Shown here piece by piece: positions 9,116 through 16,935 of a stretch of 51,061 bases of DNA. Source of the stretch: Isosphaera sp. (lineage in GTDB: Bacteria > Planctomycetota > Planctomycetia > Gemmatales > Gemmataceae). Where the stretch lies: positions 1 through 51,061 of the forward strand of contig PNKH01000054.1 in assembly GCA_013822345.1 (NCBI GenBank). Direction: 5' to 3'. A program made the position numbers and the translations under genes. The notes beneath the pieces were generated by a model, which was not told the origin of the DNA, did not search any database, and was given only the letters and a program-made list of their open reading frames with translations. Positions within the stretch are counted from its first letter, which is position 1. The number at the start of each line of letters is the position of its first letter.

Positions 9116-10630
9116 TCAGGCCCGGAACAGGTACAGGTCGTCGAAGTAGCTCTCGCCGGCGGTCGTCGGCTTGTACACGAAGATCGTCGCGGAGGTCGAG
9201 GTCGGGCCGGTGGTGAAGGTCACACTGCCCTGGGCGTAGGAAGTCCCCGAGCGGTTCACCGTCTTCTGCGGCCCGCCGTAGTTCTTCACCCCGATCAGCG
9301 TGCTCGTCCCGGCCACCGTCGTCCGGGCGTACCCGCCGAGGACGTAGGTGGTGTTCGGCTCCAGCCCGGTGATCACCTGTTCCGCCCCGCCGGACCCGAC
9401 GATCCGCAGCGCCTTTCCGCCGGTCCGCGCCCCGGTGGTGGTGAGGGCAGCCCCGCCGTACTTGCCCCAGCCGGTCAGGTCCGACTGGAACCCGCCGTTC
9501 CGGAACGACCCGGCGCTCACCGTCACGGTGAAGGTGTCGCTCCCGCTGACGGTGCCGTTGCCGGCGGTGACCGTGACCGTCGCCGTGCCGGTCACGCCGG
9601 CGGCCGGGGTGACGGTCAGCGTCCGGTTCGCCCCGCTCCCGCCGAGCACGAAGCTCTCCGGCGGCAGCAGGGTCGGGTTCGACGAGGTGAACGTGACGGT
9701 CGTGGGCTGGCCGTCCTTCTGGGTCACCGTCAGCGGGACCGAGAAGCCCCCGGCGGCCTCGTTCAGCACCTGGTTCGGCACGTCCGACACCGGCCGCTGC
9801 CACACCCGGACCCAGTCCACGACCATCTTGGTCTGGCTCGTCGCCAGGCTCCCGTACCCGCCGGCCGGGATGTTGCCGGCCCAGCCGTAGTTCTCCACCT
9901 CAGACGTGAGGTAGATGAACTCGCTCCGGCCGGAGATGGCCTGGGTGGTCGACCACACCTGGGTGCCGTCGATGTAGAACCGATACCCGGTCGGGTCCCA
10001 CTGCATGGCGTAGGTGTGGAAGTTCCCCTGGAGCGGGGTCGACCCGGGGTTGTTCTTCAGCCCGCTGCCCGTGGACTGGTGGTTCGCGCCGTACCCGTCC
10101 CAGTGGAGGTTGGAGACCGTCTTGTTCGAGATGTCCGCCCCGCCCGCGTCGCGCACCCGGTGCTCGACGATGTCGATCTCGGTGCCGGCGGTGTACGGGT
10201 CGCCGAGGGGGCTCCCGATGGTCGGGGAGTGCACCCAGAACGCGGACCACATCCCGGGCGAGTCCTGGAAGTTGATCCGCGCCTCCCAGTACCCGTAGGT
10301 CGCCTGGAACTTGTCCTTGGACCCGACGAACCCGGTGCGGTGGCCGCCGGTCTCGTTGGTGTAGGTGGTGATGGTCAGGTTCCCCCCGCCGACGCTCACC
10401 GCCGCCGGGGTGTTGACCGCGTTGCGGCGGGAGCCGGACGCGGCGGTCCAGACGTCGGTGTCCAGGGCGGTGCCGTTGAACTCGTCGGCGAACACCATCT
10501 GCCAGCCGGTGCCGGGCGGGCTGAGGACGAGCCGGCTCTCCAGCCCCTCGACGCCCTCGGTCCGGAGCGGGGACGGGCGCCGGGTCTTCGGCCGGGCTGA
10601 GGAACTGCGCGAGCGGAGCCATCCGAACAT
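9116..10630 (-). CDS. GH16-family glycoside hydrolase with Ig-like and carbohydrate-binding modules
   Basis: 504 residues; ATG 10630 has GGAG seven bases upstream. N-terminal planctomycete motif LESRLVL at 30-36. The catalytic domain spans about 41-270: an opening FADEFNGTALDTDVW, substrate-cleft WEARI and MWSAFWV segments, and the GH16 signature EIDIVE with Glu151 (nucleophile), Asp153 and Glu156 (acid/base). GH16 enzymes cleave beta-1,3 or beta-1,4 glucans and galactans; which one cannot be read here. An Ig-like module with GGSGANRTLTVTP follows (about 285-365), then a CBM-like beta-sandwich to the end (FDDLYLF). It begins 60 bases after the sigma/FecR/PA14 gene, so that regulator probably shares its transcript. 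Confidence 0.9.
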   Translation of the reverse strand: MFGWLRSRSSSARPKTRRPSPLRTEGVEGLESRLVLSPPGTGWQMVFADEFNGTALDTDVWTAASGSRRNAVNTPAAVSVGGGNLTITTYTNETGGHRTGFVGSKDKFQATYGYWEARINFQDSPGMWSAFWVHSPTIGSPLGDPYTAGTEIDIVEHRVRDAGGADISNKTVSNLHWDGYGANHQSTGSGLKNNPGSTPLQGNFHTYAMQWDPTGYRFYIDGTQVWSTTQAISGRSEFIYLTSEVENYGWAGNIPAGGYGSLATSQTKMVVDWVRVWQRPVSDVPNQVLNEAAGGFSVPLTVTQKDGQPTTVTFTSSNPTLLPPESFVLGGSGANRTLTVTPAAGVTGTATVTVTAGNGTVSGSDTFTVTVSAGSFRNGGFQSDLTGWGKYGGAALTTTGARTGGKALRIVGSGGAEQVITGLEPNTTYVLGGYARTTVAGTSTLIGVKNYGGPQKTVNRSGTSYAQGSVTFTTGPTSTSATIFVYKPTTAGESYFDDLYLFRA

Positions 10631-10690
10631 CGTCGAACTCCATGCCAGGGGACGGTGGCGGGCCCGCCGACACGCGGGCGAGGCCCCGAG

Positions 10691-12640
10691 TTACTTCACC
10701 GGGTCGGGCGTATCAACGCGACTCAGCCGCCGCCCGGGGATCGGCCACTCCCGGGTGCCGTCCGGGAGCGTCCACCCGACGGACAGGTGGTCGCCCAGGA
10801 CGGCCTGCCAGTGGAGGGCCTCCAGGTAGTAGGACCGGCCGGCCTCCAGCCGCACCGGGGCGGACACCTGCGACGGGTGGGCGGTCCACTCCCGGACCCC
10901 GGTCCGCAACGGGACCGAGGCGATCACCCGCTTCCCGGCCGGCGCCGGGCCGTTGGCGAGGGACAGGCGGACCTGGTCGTCCCCGGCGACTCGGAACGTG
11001 TACGCCCCGGTCTGCGGGGCGCGGACCACGGCGGCGACCCGGGAGCCGTACCGGTCCGCCCGGGCGCGCCGACCGAACTCGAACGCGGGCAGGTACTCCC
11101 GGCCGTCCGGGAGGCCGGCGGCGAACGGCGGGTGGGCGATCAGGTTGTCGAGGTTCTTCCCCTTCCCGGCGACCCCCAGCCAGAACTCCCGCAGCACCGG
11201 CTTGTCCGGGTCCAGGGCGCCGGGCGCGGGCAACCGGCCGCCGTCGAACACGACGGCTTCCGGGGCTGCCCCGCGGCGCGGCAGGGCGAGTGCCTCCAAC
11301 CCGCCGGCCCGCCGCGGGGCGGCCCCGGCCGCCCGGGCCTCGACCGCCCCGACGAACACGTGCGCCTCGGCCCGCCCGTCCGAAGCCCGCACCCCGAACT
11401 CCGTCCCGAGGTCGACGAAGTCGCCGTTCGCCGTCCGGACGGTGAACCCCTCCGCCCCGGCCGGCACGGTGGCGGTCAGCGCGCCGTCGGCCAGCAGCAC
11501 CCGGCCGCCGGTCTCGGGGGTGAACGCGGCCGGCCCCTCCACCAGCGCCACCGCCCCGCCGTCGAACGCCACCTTCGCCAGGCCCGCCTTCAGCCGCACC
11601 GCCCGCCCGGCCGCCAGCCGGGCCCCGACCTTCGGGACCGCCTCCCCTTTCCCGACCTCCCACCGGTCCCCGCGCACCGCCTCCACGGTGGCGACGAGGA
11701 CGACCGGCTGGGCCGGCGGGGGAGGGGGCGTGTCCGGGGCCTTGGCGACCGGCCGCGGCGCCGGCCGCAGGAGGAGCGCCACCCCGACCAGCACCGCGGC
11801 AGCCGCGGCGGCCGGCACGACCCAGCGGGGGAGCGGTCGCGCGGCCCCGCGGCCCGCCCGGCTCCCCGCCTTCGGGCCGAACGTGAGCGGGGCGCCCGGC
11901 TCGGGCGCCGCCTCTTCGGCCGGGGTCGGCGGGGCCGCGAACAGGGCGCGGGTGAGGAACCGCAGGCAGACCGTGTCGGCCATGTGCCGGGCGTACGCCC
12001 GCCGGGCCGCCGGGCTCGCGGCCAACAGCCCGGCGAGTTCGGCCGCCGCGTCGCCGGCGGTCAGGCGGTGACACGCCTCGGCCACCGGCGCCGGCTCGGC
12101 GGCGGGGTCCTCGCGGCCGAGCCGGTGGCGGACGCACTCCCGCAATTGCTTCCGGATCTGCGACAGGGTGGTGTGGACGGACGCGGCCGGGCGGGCGGTC
12201 AGGCGGGCCGCCTCGCCCGCCGACTTCCCCTCCCCGTAGACCATGTCGACCAGGGCCCGCCAGGTCGGGGGGAGCCGGTCGACGCACTCACGTAGCGCGT
12301 CGCGCCGCTCCTCCAGCTCGCCGGCCGCCTCGGCCGCCGGCCCGGCCAACTGGTCGAGCAGGTCGGGGTCGAACTGCACCCGGGCCTTCCGCCGGCGGCG
12401 GAACGACAGGACCTCGTAGTGGGCGACGGTGCAGGCCCAGCGGACGAAGTCCGAGCCGGGCCGGTACCTGCCGAACCCCTGCCAGAGCTTGACCCCGACC
12501 TCCTGGATGATGTCGTCCGCGTCCGACCAGTTCGGGACCAGGCAGAAGACGTACCCGAACACCGCACGGTAGTGCTTGGCGAACAGCCGGGCGAAGTCCG
12601 ACCCGGGGTCGCCCCCGGCCGGCGGTTGCGGGGAAACCAA
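10691..12640 (-). CDS. ECF sigma factor fused to anti-sigma-like linker, transmembrane helix, FecR and PA14 domains
   Basis: 649 residues in one frame. The start is TTG 12640 with GGAGG five bases before it. Residues 17-82 are sigma region 2 (ADDIIQEVGVKLW), 110-175 sigma region 4 (LPPTWRALVDMVYGEGKSAGEAA), as in the Rhodopirellula/Verrucomicrobium ECF type. About 185-235 resembles the cytosolic start of planctomycete FecR anti-sigmas (ELAGLLAASPAARRAYA). A membrane helix spans 273-292. A FecR domain spans about 315-435 (VDLGTEFGV at 409-417) and a PA14-like domain about 520-640 (TGAYTFRVAGDDQVRL). Usually the sigma factor and the FecR protein are two genes. Here the sigma factor would be membrane-tethered, with a sugar-binding-type domain outside, suggesting release by proteolysis (inference). 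It heads the GH16/beta-helix run. Confidence 0.85.
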   Translation of the reverse strand: MVSPQPPAGGDPGSDFARLFAKHYRAVFGYVFCLVPNWSDADDIIQEVGVKLWQGFGRYRPGSDFVRWACTVAHYEVLSFRRRRKARVQFDPDLLDQLAGPAAEAAGELEERRDALRECVDRLPPTWRALVDMVYGEGKSAGEAARLTARPAASVHTTLSQIRKQLRECVRHRLGREDPAAEPAPVAEACHRLTAGDAAAELAGLLAASPAARRAYARHMADTVCLRFLTRALFAAPPTPAEEAAPEPGAPLTFGPKAGSRAGRGAARPLPRWVVPAAAAAAVLVGVALLLRPAPRPVAKAPDTPPPPPAQPVVLVATVEAVRGDRWEVGKGEAVPKVGARLAAGRAVRLKAGLAKVAFDGGAVALVEGPAAFTPETGGRVLLADGALTATVPAGAEGFTVRTANGDFVDLGTEFGVRASDGRAEAHVFVGAVEARAAGAAPRRAGGLEALALPRRGAAPEAVVFDGGRLPAPGALDPDKPVLREFWLGVAGKGKNLDNLIAHPPFAAGLPDGREYLPAFEFGRRARADRYGSRVAAVVRAPQTGAYTFRVAGDDQVRLSLANGPAPAGKRVIASVPLRTGVREWTAHPSQVSAPVRLEAGRSYYLEALHWQAVLGDHLSVGWTLPDGTREWPIPGRRLSRVDTPDPVK

Positions 12641-12717
12641 CGCGACCTCCGGCGCCGCGGTTTGGCGAACGGGGCTGACGTGAGCCGTGCCCGACCTGCG
12701 AGTCGGTCAGGTACACC

Positions 12718-12747
12718 GAGATAGGTGGGTCGGGGGCGAAACCTCAA
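12718..12747 (-). promoter_or_regulatory. Candidate promoter of the sigma-FecR-PA14 gene
   Basis: Minus-strand TTGAGG (12747-12742), an 18-base spacer and TATCTC (12723-12718) lie about 80 bases before the start. The -10 match is only moderate. The 291-base gap 12641-12931 holds nothing else I recognise. Confidence 0.3.
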
Positions 12748-12931
12748 CCCGGGGACGAGATTTTTCCCCGCCGGCGGTCCGGTAACGGACGTGACCCCGA
12801 GGAATCCCCCCACCGGGGCGTGGGCCGCGGGCGATGGGACACGGCCCCGTCTTCCGGCCCGCGCGGCCCAAAGTGCGGAGGGGCGGCCGGGGCGGCCGCG
12901 CCCCGACCGCCCCCCTCGCCGACGACACCGG

Positions 12932-13867
12932 TCACGCCGCGCGGCCGCGCCACCGCCGGTAGCCGGCCAGGCAGGTGGCCCCGACGGCCGCCAGGGCCAG
13001 GGCGGGCGGGGCGGGGACCGCCGCCGCCGCCGGCCCGAAGTTGAAGTTGACGATCTGCCCCAGCTGGGCGGGGGTGAGGCCGGCCAGCAGGCCCGCGTCG
13101 GCGATCGCGGTGTTGCTGTTGAACACCGCCGCGTCCGCCAGGGCCAGGGCCGCGGTCGTGTGGATCTGGTTGAAGAACAGCAGCGACTGCGTCTCCCCGG
13201 CGCCGACCGTCAGGTTGAAGTCGGCGCGGACGCCCTCGGTGCCGAAGTTGGCGAAGACGGTGGTGCTGACCAGCGACGGGGTGACGAGCGGGGCCCCCGC
13301 GCCGAAGATCACGTGGGTGTTCGTCGGGTCCCCGCCGACCGGCGCGTCGTCCGTGATGATGAACCGGTCCGCGGTGGTGAACGCCAGGTCGCCGCTGCTG
13401 GTGGTGATGGTCTGGGTGCCGCCGTCGGACCCGTTGTTCGTCTGCAGGCTGACCACGGCGCTGAGGGCGGCGGCCGTGGGGTTGGTGAAGGACACCAGGG
13501 TCCGCAGGGTCGGGCTGTTCGGGTCGGCGAAGAACTGAACGGTGACGGCCAGGCCGGACAGCGTCACCGGGCCCGACGTCAGGGTGGTGCCGGTCAGGTC
13601 CACGGTCGCCGGCGACAGGTACGGGGCCCCGTTCACCCGGATCGTCAGGCCGTCGTCGAACGCGTCGAACTGGCCGCCGATGTCCGCGTCCGAGACGCTG
13701 AAGCCGTTGCCCGAGTTGTTGATGAAGGTGAAGTTGGCCCCCCCGCCCGCGGGCAGGTTGGCAACCGGGAGGTTCACGATGGCCGCGCGGCCGGACCCCG
13801 GCACCACGACCAGGGCGGCGAGCGCCGCCCAACCGACGAACGACCGTCGAACCCCGAGCCTACTCAT
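12932..13867 (-). CDS. Secreted protein with PEP-CTERM-like C-terminal sorting tail
   Basis: 311 residues from ATG 13867. This start is preferred because AAGGAG ends a few bases before it; an earlier in-frame ATG at 13897 lacks one. An N-terminal hydrophobic signal peptide (AALAALVVVPGSGRAA) is followed by a beta-rich domain of Ser/Thr/Asn-rich strands. The tail VPAPPALALAAVGATCLAG followed by YRRWRGR has the three-part layout of PEP-CTERM anchors (proline-containing motif, hydrophobic helix, Arg cluster), although the usual VPEP is VPAP. Such tails are processed by exosortase in many bacteria; no exosortase gene is in this window. The function of the main domain is unknown. Confidence 0.7.
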   Translation of the reverse strand: MSRLGVRRSFVGWAALAALVVVPGSGRAAIVNLPVANLPAGGGANFTFINNSGNGFSVSDADIGGQFDAFDDGLTIRVNGAPYLSPATVDLTGTTLTSGPVTLSGLAVTVQFFADPNSPTLRTLVSFTNPTAAALSAVVSLQTNNGSDGGTQTITTSSGDLAFTTADRFIITDDAPVGGDPTNTHVIFGAGAPLVTPSLVSTTVFANFGTEGVRADFNLTVGAGETQSLLFFNQIHTTAALALADAAVFNSNTAIADAGLLAGLTPAQLGQIVNFNFGPAAAAVPAPPALALAAVGATCLAGYRRWRGRAA

Positions 13868-13981
13868 GGCGAACTCCTTCGAATATGGGCGAAGCACACC
13901 CGCCCGGGGGCGGGACGTGACTTAGCCATGACCGGGAAATCGGGCGTCGGAATTCGACCCCCCGTGTAATTTCCCTCTCAG

Positions 13982-14010
13982 AGCGTACCCGGCGCGCTTC
14001 CCCGCGGCAA
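13982..14010 (-). promoter_or_regulatory. Candidate promoter of the PEP-CTERM-like gene
   Basis: Minus-strand TTGCCG (14010-14005), 17-base spacer, TACGCT (13987-13982), about 115 bases upstream of the start at 13867. Only half of the -10 matches the consensus. Confidence 0.3.
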
Positions 14011-14175
14011 GAATCCACCCCGAAGTTTCACCCGACGGGTGAGGCCCCACGGTCGGGCCGGTCACCCGGAACGTGGTCCTTCCGGTGCGGGTCGTCCCGG
14101 CACCGCCCCAGCGCCCCGGCCCGGCCGCGGCCGGCCGCCGACCGGGTGTCCGGATGGCTCGTGGCCGCCGCCCGG

Positions 14176-14535
14176 TTACTTGTTCCGGTTCTCCATGACG
14201 AACAGCAGCTCGCCGGACTTCGTCTCGAAGCCGGTCGGGGCCGGCTTGCCGGGCAGGGCGTAGACGAGCCGGATCGTGTCGCCCTGCTTCTCGACCAGGC
14301 CCTCGGCCACGGCCCCGGAGTTCGGGGCGGCGGTCGCGGTCATGGTGATCCGCCACGGGGTGCGGGAGGTGTCGAGGGTGTACCTGGCGGCGTACGTCTC
14401 GTGGTCGTCCTTGTCGGTCACCACCACCGCGTCGCCGGTGAACCGGACGACGGTGTGGTGGATGCGGTCCGGCGGCAGGGCGTGCCCGTCCCGCTCGCCG
14501 GACACCAGCGTGTAGCCCCCGGTCAGGTCGATCAT
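14176..14535 (-). CDS. TIGR03067-like small beta-barrel protein
   Basis: 119 residues from ATG 14535; a longer reading to 14586 is possible but the family homology starts here. The sequence follows the TIGR03067 pattern common in planctomycetes: an opening GGYTLVSGERDGHALP, then a VVRFTGDAVVVTDKD strand pair, a YTLDTSRTPWRITMT strand, and a closing IRLVYALPGKPAPTGFET. These small lipocalin-like domains usually serve as modules or stand-alone proteins of unknown function. No signal peptide is evident with this start. It lies downstream of the SDR gene, separated from it by a long inverted repeat. Confidence 0.65.
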   Translation of the reverse strand: MIDLTGGYTLVSGERDGHALPPDRIHHTVVRFTGDAVVVTDKDDHETYAARYTLDTSRTPWRITMTATAAPNSGAVAEGLVEKQGDTIRLVYALPGKPAPTGFETKSGELLFVMENRNK

Positions 14536-14615
14536 GGAGGTATCCCCCGGTTGACGTGACGGTGTCACCGGGGGGCGAATGTGCAACTTCGGGGCCGTGC
14601 GGGCGTGGGTCGTGC

Positions 14616-14674
14616 GTCCGAGCCCGAGCGCCAGCGACGGTTCCGCTGACCCTGGCTGGCGCTCGGGCTCGGAC
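14616..14674. repeat. Intergenic palindrome, family I, copy 1
   Basis: Arms 14616-14635 and 14655-14674 (20 bases, GTCCGAGCCCGAGCGCCAGC and its complement), perfect, around a 19-base loop. It sits just after the SDR stop codon at 14695 on the minus strand. Related copies are at 23852-23916 and 43433-43504. Confidence 0.9.
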
Positions 14675-14694
14675 CCCCGCGCCGGGACTCGGCG

Positions 14695-15444
14695 TCACAG
14701 CCGGATGCCGCCGGATACGTCGAGCCAGGCACCGGTCACCCACCGGGCGTCGTCGGTGCAGAGGAACGCGACGGCGTCCGCGATGTCGTCGGGCAGGCCC
14801 TTCCGCCGCAGGGCGGTCATGGCGATCTCCTGCGCCTCCTCCTCCTTCGTCTTCCCGCTCTTCTCGCTGTTCATGTCCGTCTCGGTCGACCCGGGGGCGA
14901 TCACGTTCACCCGGATCCCCTTCGGCCCGAGCTCGGCCGCCAGCACCCGGGTCATCACGTCCACCGCCCCCTTGGTGGCGGTGTACACCACCGCCCCGGG
15001 GTACGCCATCCGGCTGATCGCGCTGGCGACGTTGACGACGCACCCGCCGGCCGGCATCGCCGCGGCCGCGTGCTTGGCGCACAGCAGGTACCCGCGGACG
15101 TTGGTGGCCAGGTGGGCGTCGATCTGCTCGGCCGTCACCTCCTCCAGGAACGCCCGCCGCATGATGGCGGCGTTGTTGACCAGGATGTCGAGTTTGCCGA
15201 ACGCCTTCTTCGTCTCGGCGAACAGGGTCTCGATCTGCTTCGGGTCGGCGGTGCTCGCCTTGACCGCGACCGCCTCCCCGCCGGCCGCCTTGATCGCCGC
15301 CACCACCTCGTCCGCCGGGCCGGGGCTGGAGTTGAAGTTGACCACCACCCTCGCCCCGTCGCGGGCCAGCCGCTTCGCGATCGCCGCCCCGATCCCCCGG
15401 CTCGCGCCGGTCACCAGCGCCACCTTCCCCGCCAGCCGTTGCAT
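14695..15444 (-). CDS. SDR-family NAD(P)-dependent oxidoreductase (FabG-like)
   Basis: 249 residues, the normal length of a classical short-chain dehydrogenase/reductase. Cofactor motif TGASRGIG at 12-19, NNA at 90-92, catalytic Ser141, and YTATK with Tyr154 and Lys158. The end VTGAWLDVSGGIRL is typical of 3-oxoacyl-ACP-reductase-like members. The substrate cannot be told: this family covers fatty-acid, sugar and secondary-metabolite reductions. It stands 127 bases after the DUF1501 gene stop on the same strand and may be a separate unit; no pathway partners are adjacent. Confidence 0.85.
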   Translation of the reverse strand: MQRLAGKVALVTGASRGIGAAIAKRLARDGARVVVNFNSSPGPADEVVAAIKAAGGEAVAVKASTADPKQIETLFAETKKAFGKLDILVNNAAIMRRAFLEEVTAEQIDAHLATNVRGYLLCAKHAAAAMPAGGCVVNVASAISRMAYPGAVVYTATKGAVDVMTRVLAAELGPKGIRVNVIAPGSTETDMNSEKSGKTKEEEAQEIAMTALRRKGLPDDIADAVAFLCTDDARWVTGAWLDVSGGIRL

Positions 15445-15571
15445 GTGTGCGCCCCCGCTGGGAAGTGAACCGACCGCCTCGGGGGCACTTTACGGACCGC
15501 GGGGAGAAAAGGTGCGGCCGCGGGGACGACCCCGCGGCCGGACCGGAGCGGCGGGACCTCCGGGGCGTGCC

Positions 15572-16888
15572 CTACGACCACAGCTGCGAGACCGGGTTCG
15601 CCCCCTTGTCGATCGCCCGGACGGGGCGGTCCCCGGCGTGGAATTCGGTCTCGGTGTCCGCCCCGAGCAGGTGGCACACCGTCGCCATGAAGTCGACCGC
15701 CGACACCGGCCGGTCCTCGACCGCCGCCCCGGTCTTGTCGGTCCGGCCGACCACCTGCCCGCCCTTCACCCCGCCCCCGGCCAGCACGGTCGTCCACGCC
15801 TTCGCGTAGTGGTCCCGGCCGCCGTCCGCCTTCACCTTCGGGGTCCGGCCGAACTCGCCCATCCAGACCACCAGCGTCGTGTCGAGCAGCCCGCGGTCCT
15901 TCAGGTCGGCGAGCAGGGCGCCCATCCCCTGGTCGAGCTGCGGCATCGCCAGGGTCTTCACCTCCTTCGCCCGCGCCCCGGTGTGGGTGTCCCACCCGCC
16001 GGGGGTCGGGGCGTGGTACACCTCGACGAACGGCACCCCGACCTCGACCAGCCGGCGGGCCAGCAGGCACCCCTTCCCGAAGGCGTGGTCGCCGTAGGCC
16101 TCCCGCACCCGCTCGGGCTCCAGCGACAGGTCGAACGCCTTCCCCTTCGGGGACCGCATCAGCTGCACCGCCCGCTGGTACGCGGTCCCGTGGGCGGCCG
16201 CCGCCGGGGCCGGGCGGTCCCGCCGGAACCCGCCGGCCAGCTGGTCCAGGACCGCCACCCGGTCGGCGAACTCGGCGTCCGCGACCCCCGGCCGCAGGTT
16301 CGGCACCCCGCCGGCCGGGTCGGCGACGATCAGCGGGGTGTGCCGCGGGCCGAGGTACCCCGGGCTGGCCACGTACGACCAGTTCGCCGGGTTCAGGTGC
16401 ATCCCGGTGACCACGAAGTTCGGCATCTCCGACTCGGCCGGGGCGGACGCCGCGGTCACCAGCGACCCCATCGTCGGGTACTGCAGCCCCCCGGCCCCGG
16501 TCCGGTACCCGGTGTGCAGGTACTGCCGGGCCCGCCCGTGCTCGCCCTCCCCCGTGCTCATCCCGCGGACCACCGCCGCCAGGGTCATCAGCTTCGCCAG
16601 CCGCGGGAACGTCTCGGTCACCTGCAGTCCGGCGACCGGGGTCTGGATCGGGGTGTACTCCCCGCGGACGTCGGCCGGGGCGTCCGGCTTCATGTCGAAG
16701 GTGTCGTGGTGGCTCGGGCCGCCGTCCATCCACAGCAGGATGCACTGCTTGGCCTTGGCCCGCGCGGCCGGCGGCCGGTCGGCGGCGCGGGCGGCGAGGA
16801 GGTCGAGCCACCCGGACGCGGACGCCGCCCCGACCCCGGCGGCCGACAGGCGGAACAGTTCGCGGCGGGACAGGGCGGGCGGGGACAT
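15572..16888 (-). CDS. DUF1501 family, Tat-exported, alkaline-phosphatase/sulfatase-fold protein (second copy)
   Basis: 438 residues from ATG 16888, with GAGAGG four bases upstream. The N-terminus SRRELFRLSAAGVGAASASG has the twin-arginine signal pattern. The body follows DUF1501: WMDGGPSHHDTFDMKP, RGMSTGEGEHGRARQYLHTGY, GCLLARRLVEVGVPFVEV and WMGEFGRTPKV, then GGRDHY. The conserved Asp, His and Glu residues match a metal-binding phosphatase/sulfatase-like fold, but no activity is established for this family. It follows the PSD1 gene by 47 bases; such pairs are widespread in planctomycetes and presumed to act together in the periplasm. It differs clearly from the other copy at 19784-21193. 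Confidence 0.85.
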   Translation of the reverse strand: MSPPALSRRELFRLSAAGVGAASASGWLDLLAARAADRPPAARAKAKQCILLWMDGGPSHHDTFDMKPDAPADVRGEYTPIQTPVAGLQVTETFPRLAKLMTLAAVVRGMSTGEGEHGRARQYLHTGYRTGAGGLQYPTMGSLVTAASAPAESEMPNFVVTGMHLNPANWSYVASPGYLGPRHTPLIVADPAGGVPNLRPGVADAEFADRVAVLDQLAGGFRRDRPAPAAAAHGTAYQRAVQLMRSPKGKAFDLSLEPERVREAYGDHAFGKGCLLARRLVEVGVPFVEVYHAPTPGGWDTHTGARAKEVKTLAMPQLDQGMGALLADLKDRGLLDTTLVVWMGEFGRTPKVKADGGRDHYAKAWTTVLAGGGVKGGQVVGRTDKTGAAVEDRPVSAVDFMATVCHLLGADTETEFHAGDRPVRAIDKGANPVSQLWS

Positions 16889-16935
16889 CGAACCTCTCCG
16901 GTCGGGGTCGGGGTCGGGGGTCGGGGTCGGGCGGC

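Noticed and set aside
7586-10600. Plus-strand open frame of about 1000 codons opposite the beta-helix and GH16 genes
   Set aside because: No domain and unusual composition; the GH16 catalytic motif is on the minus strand.
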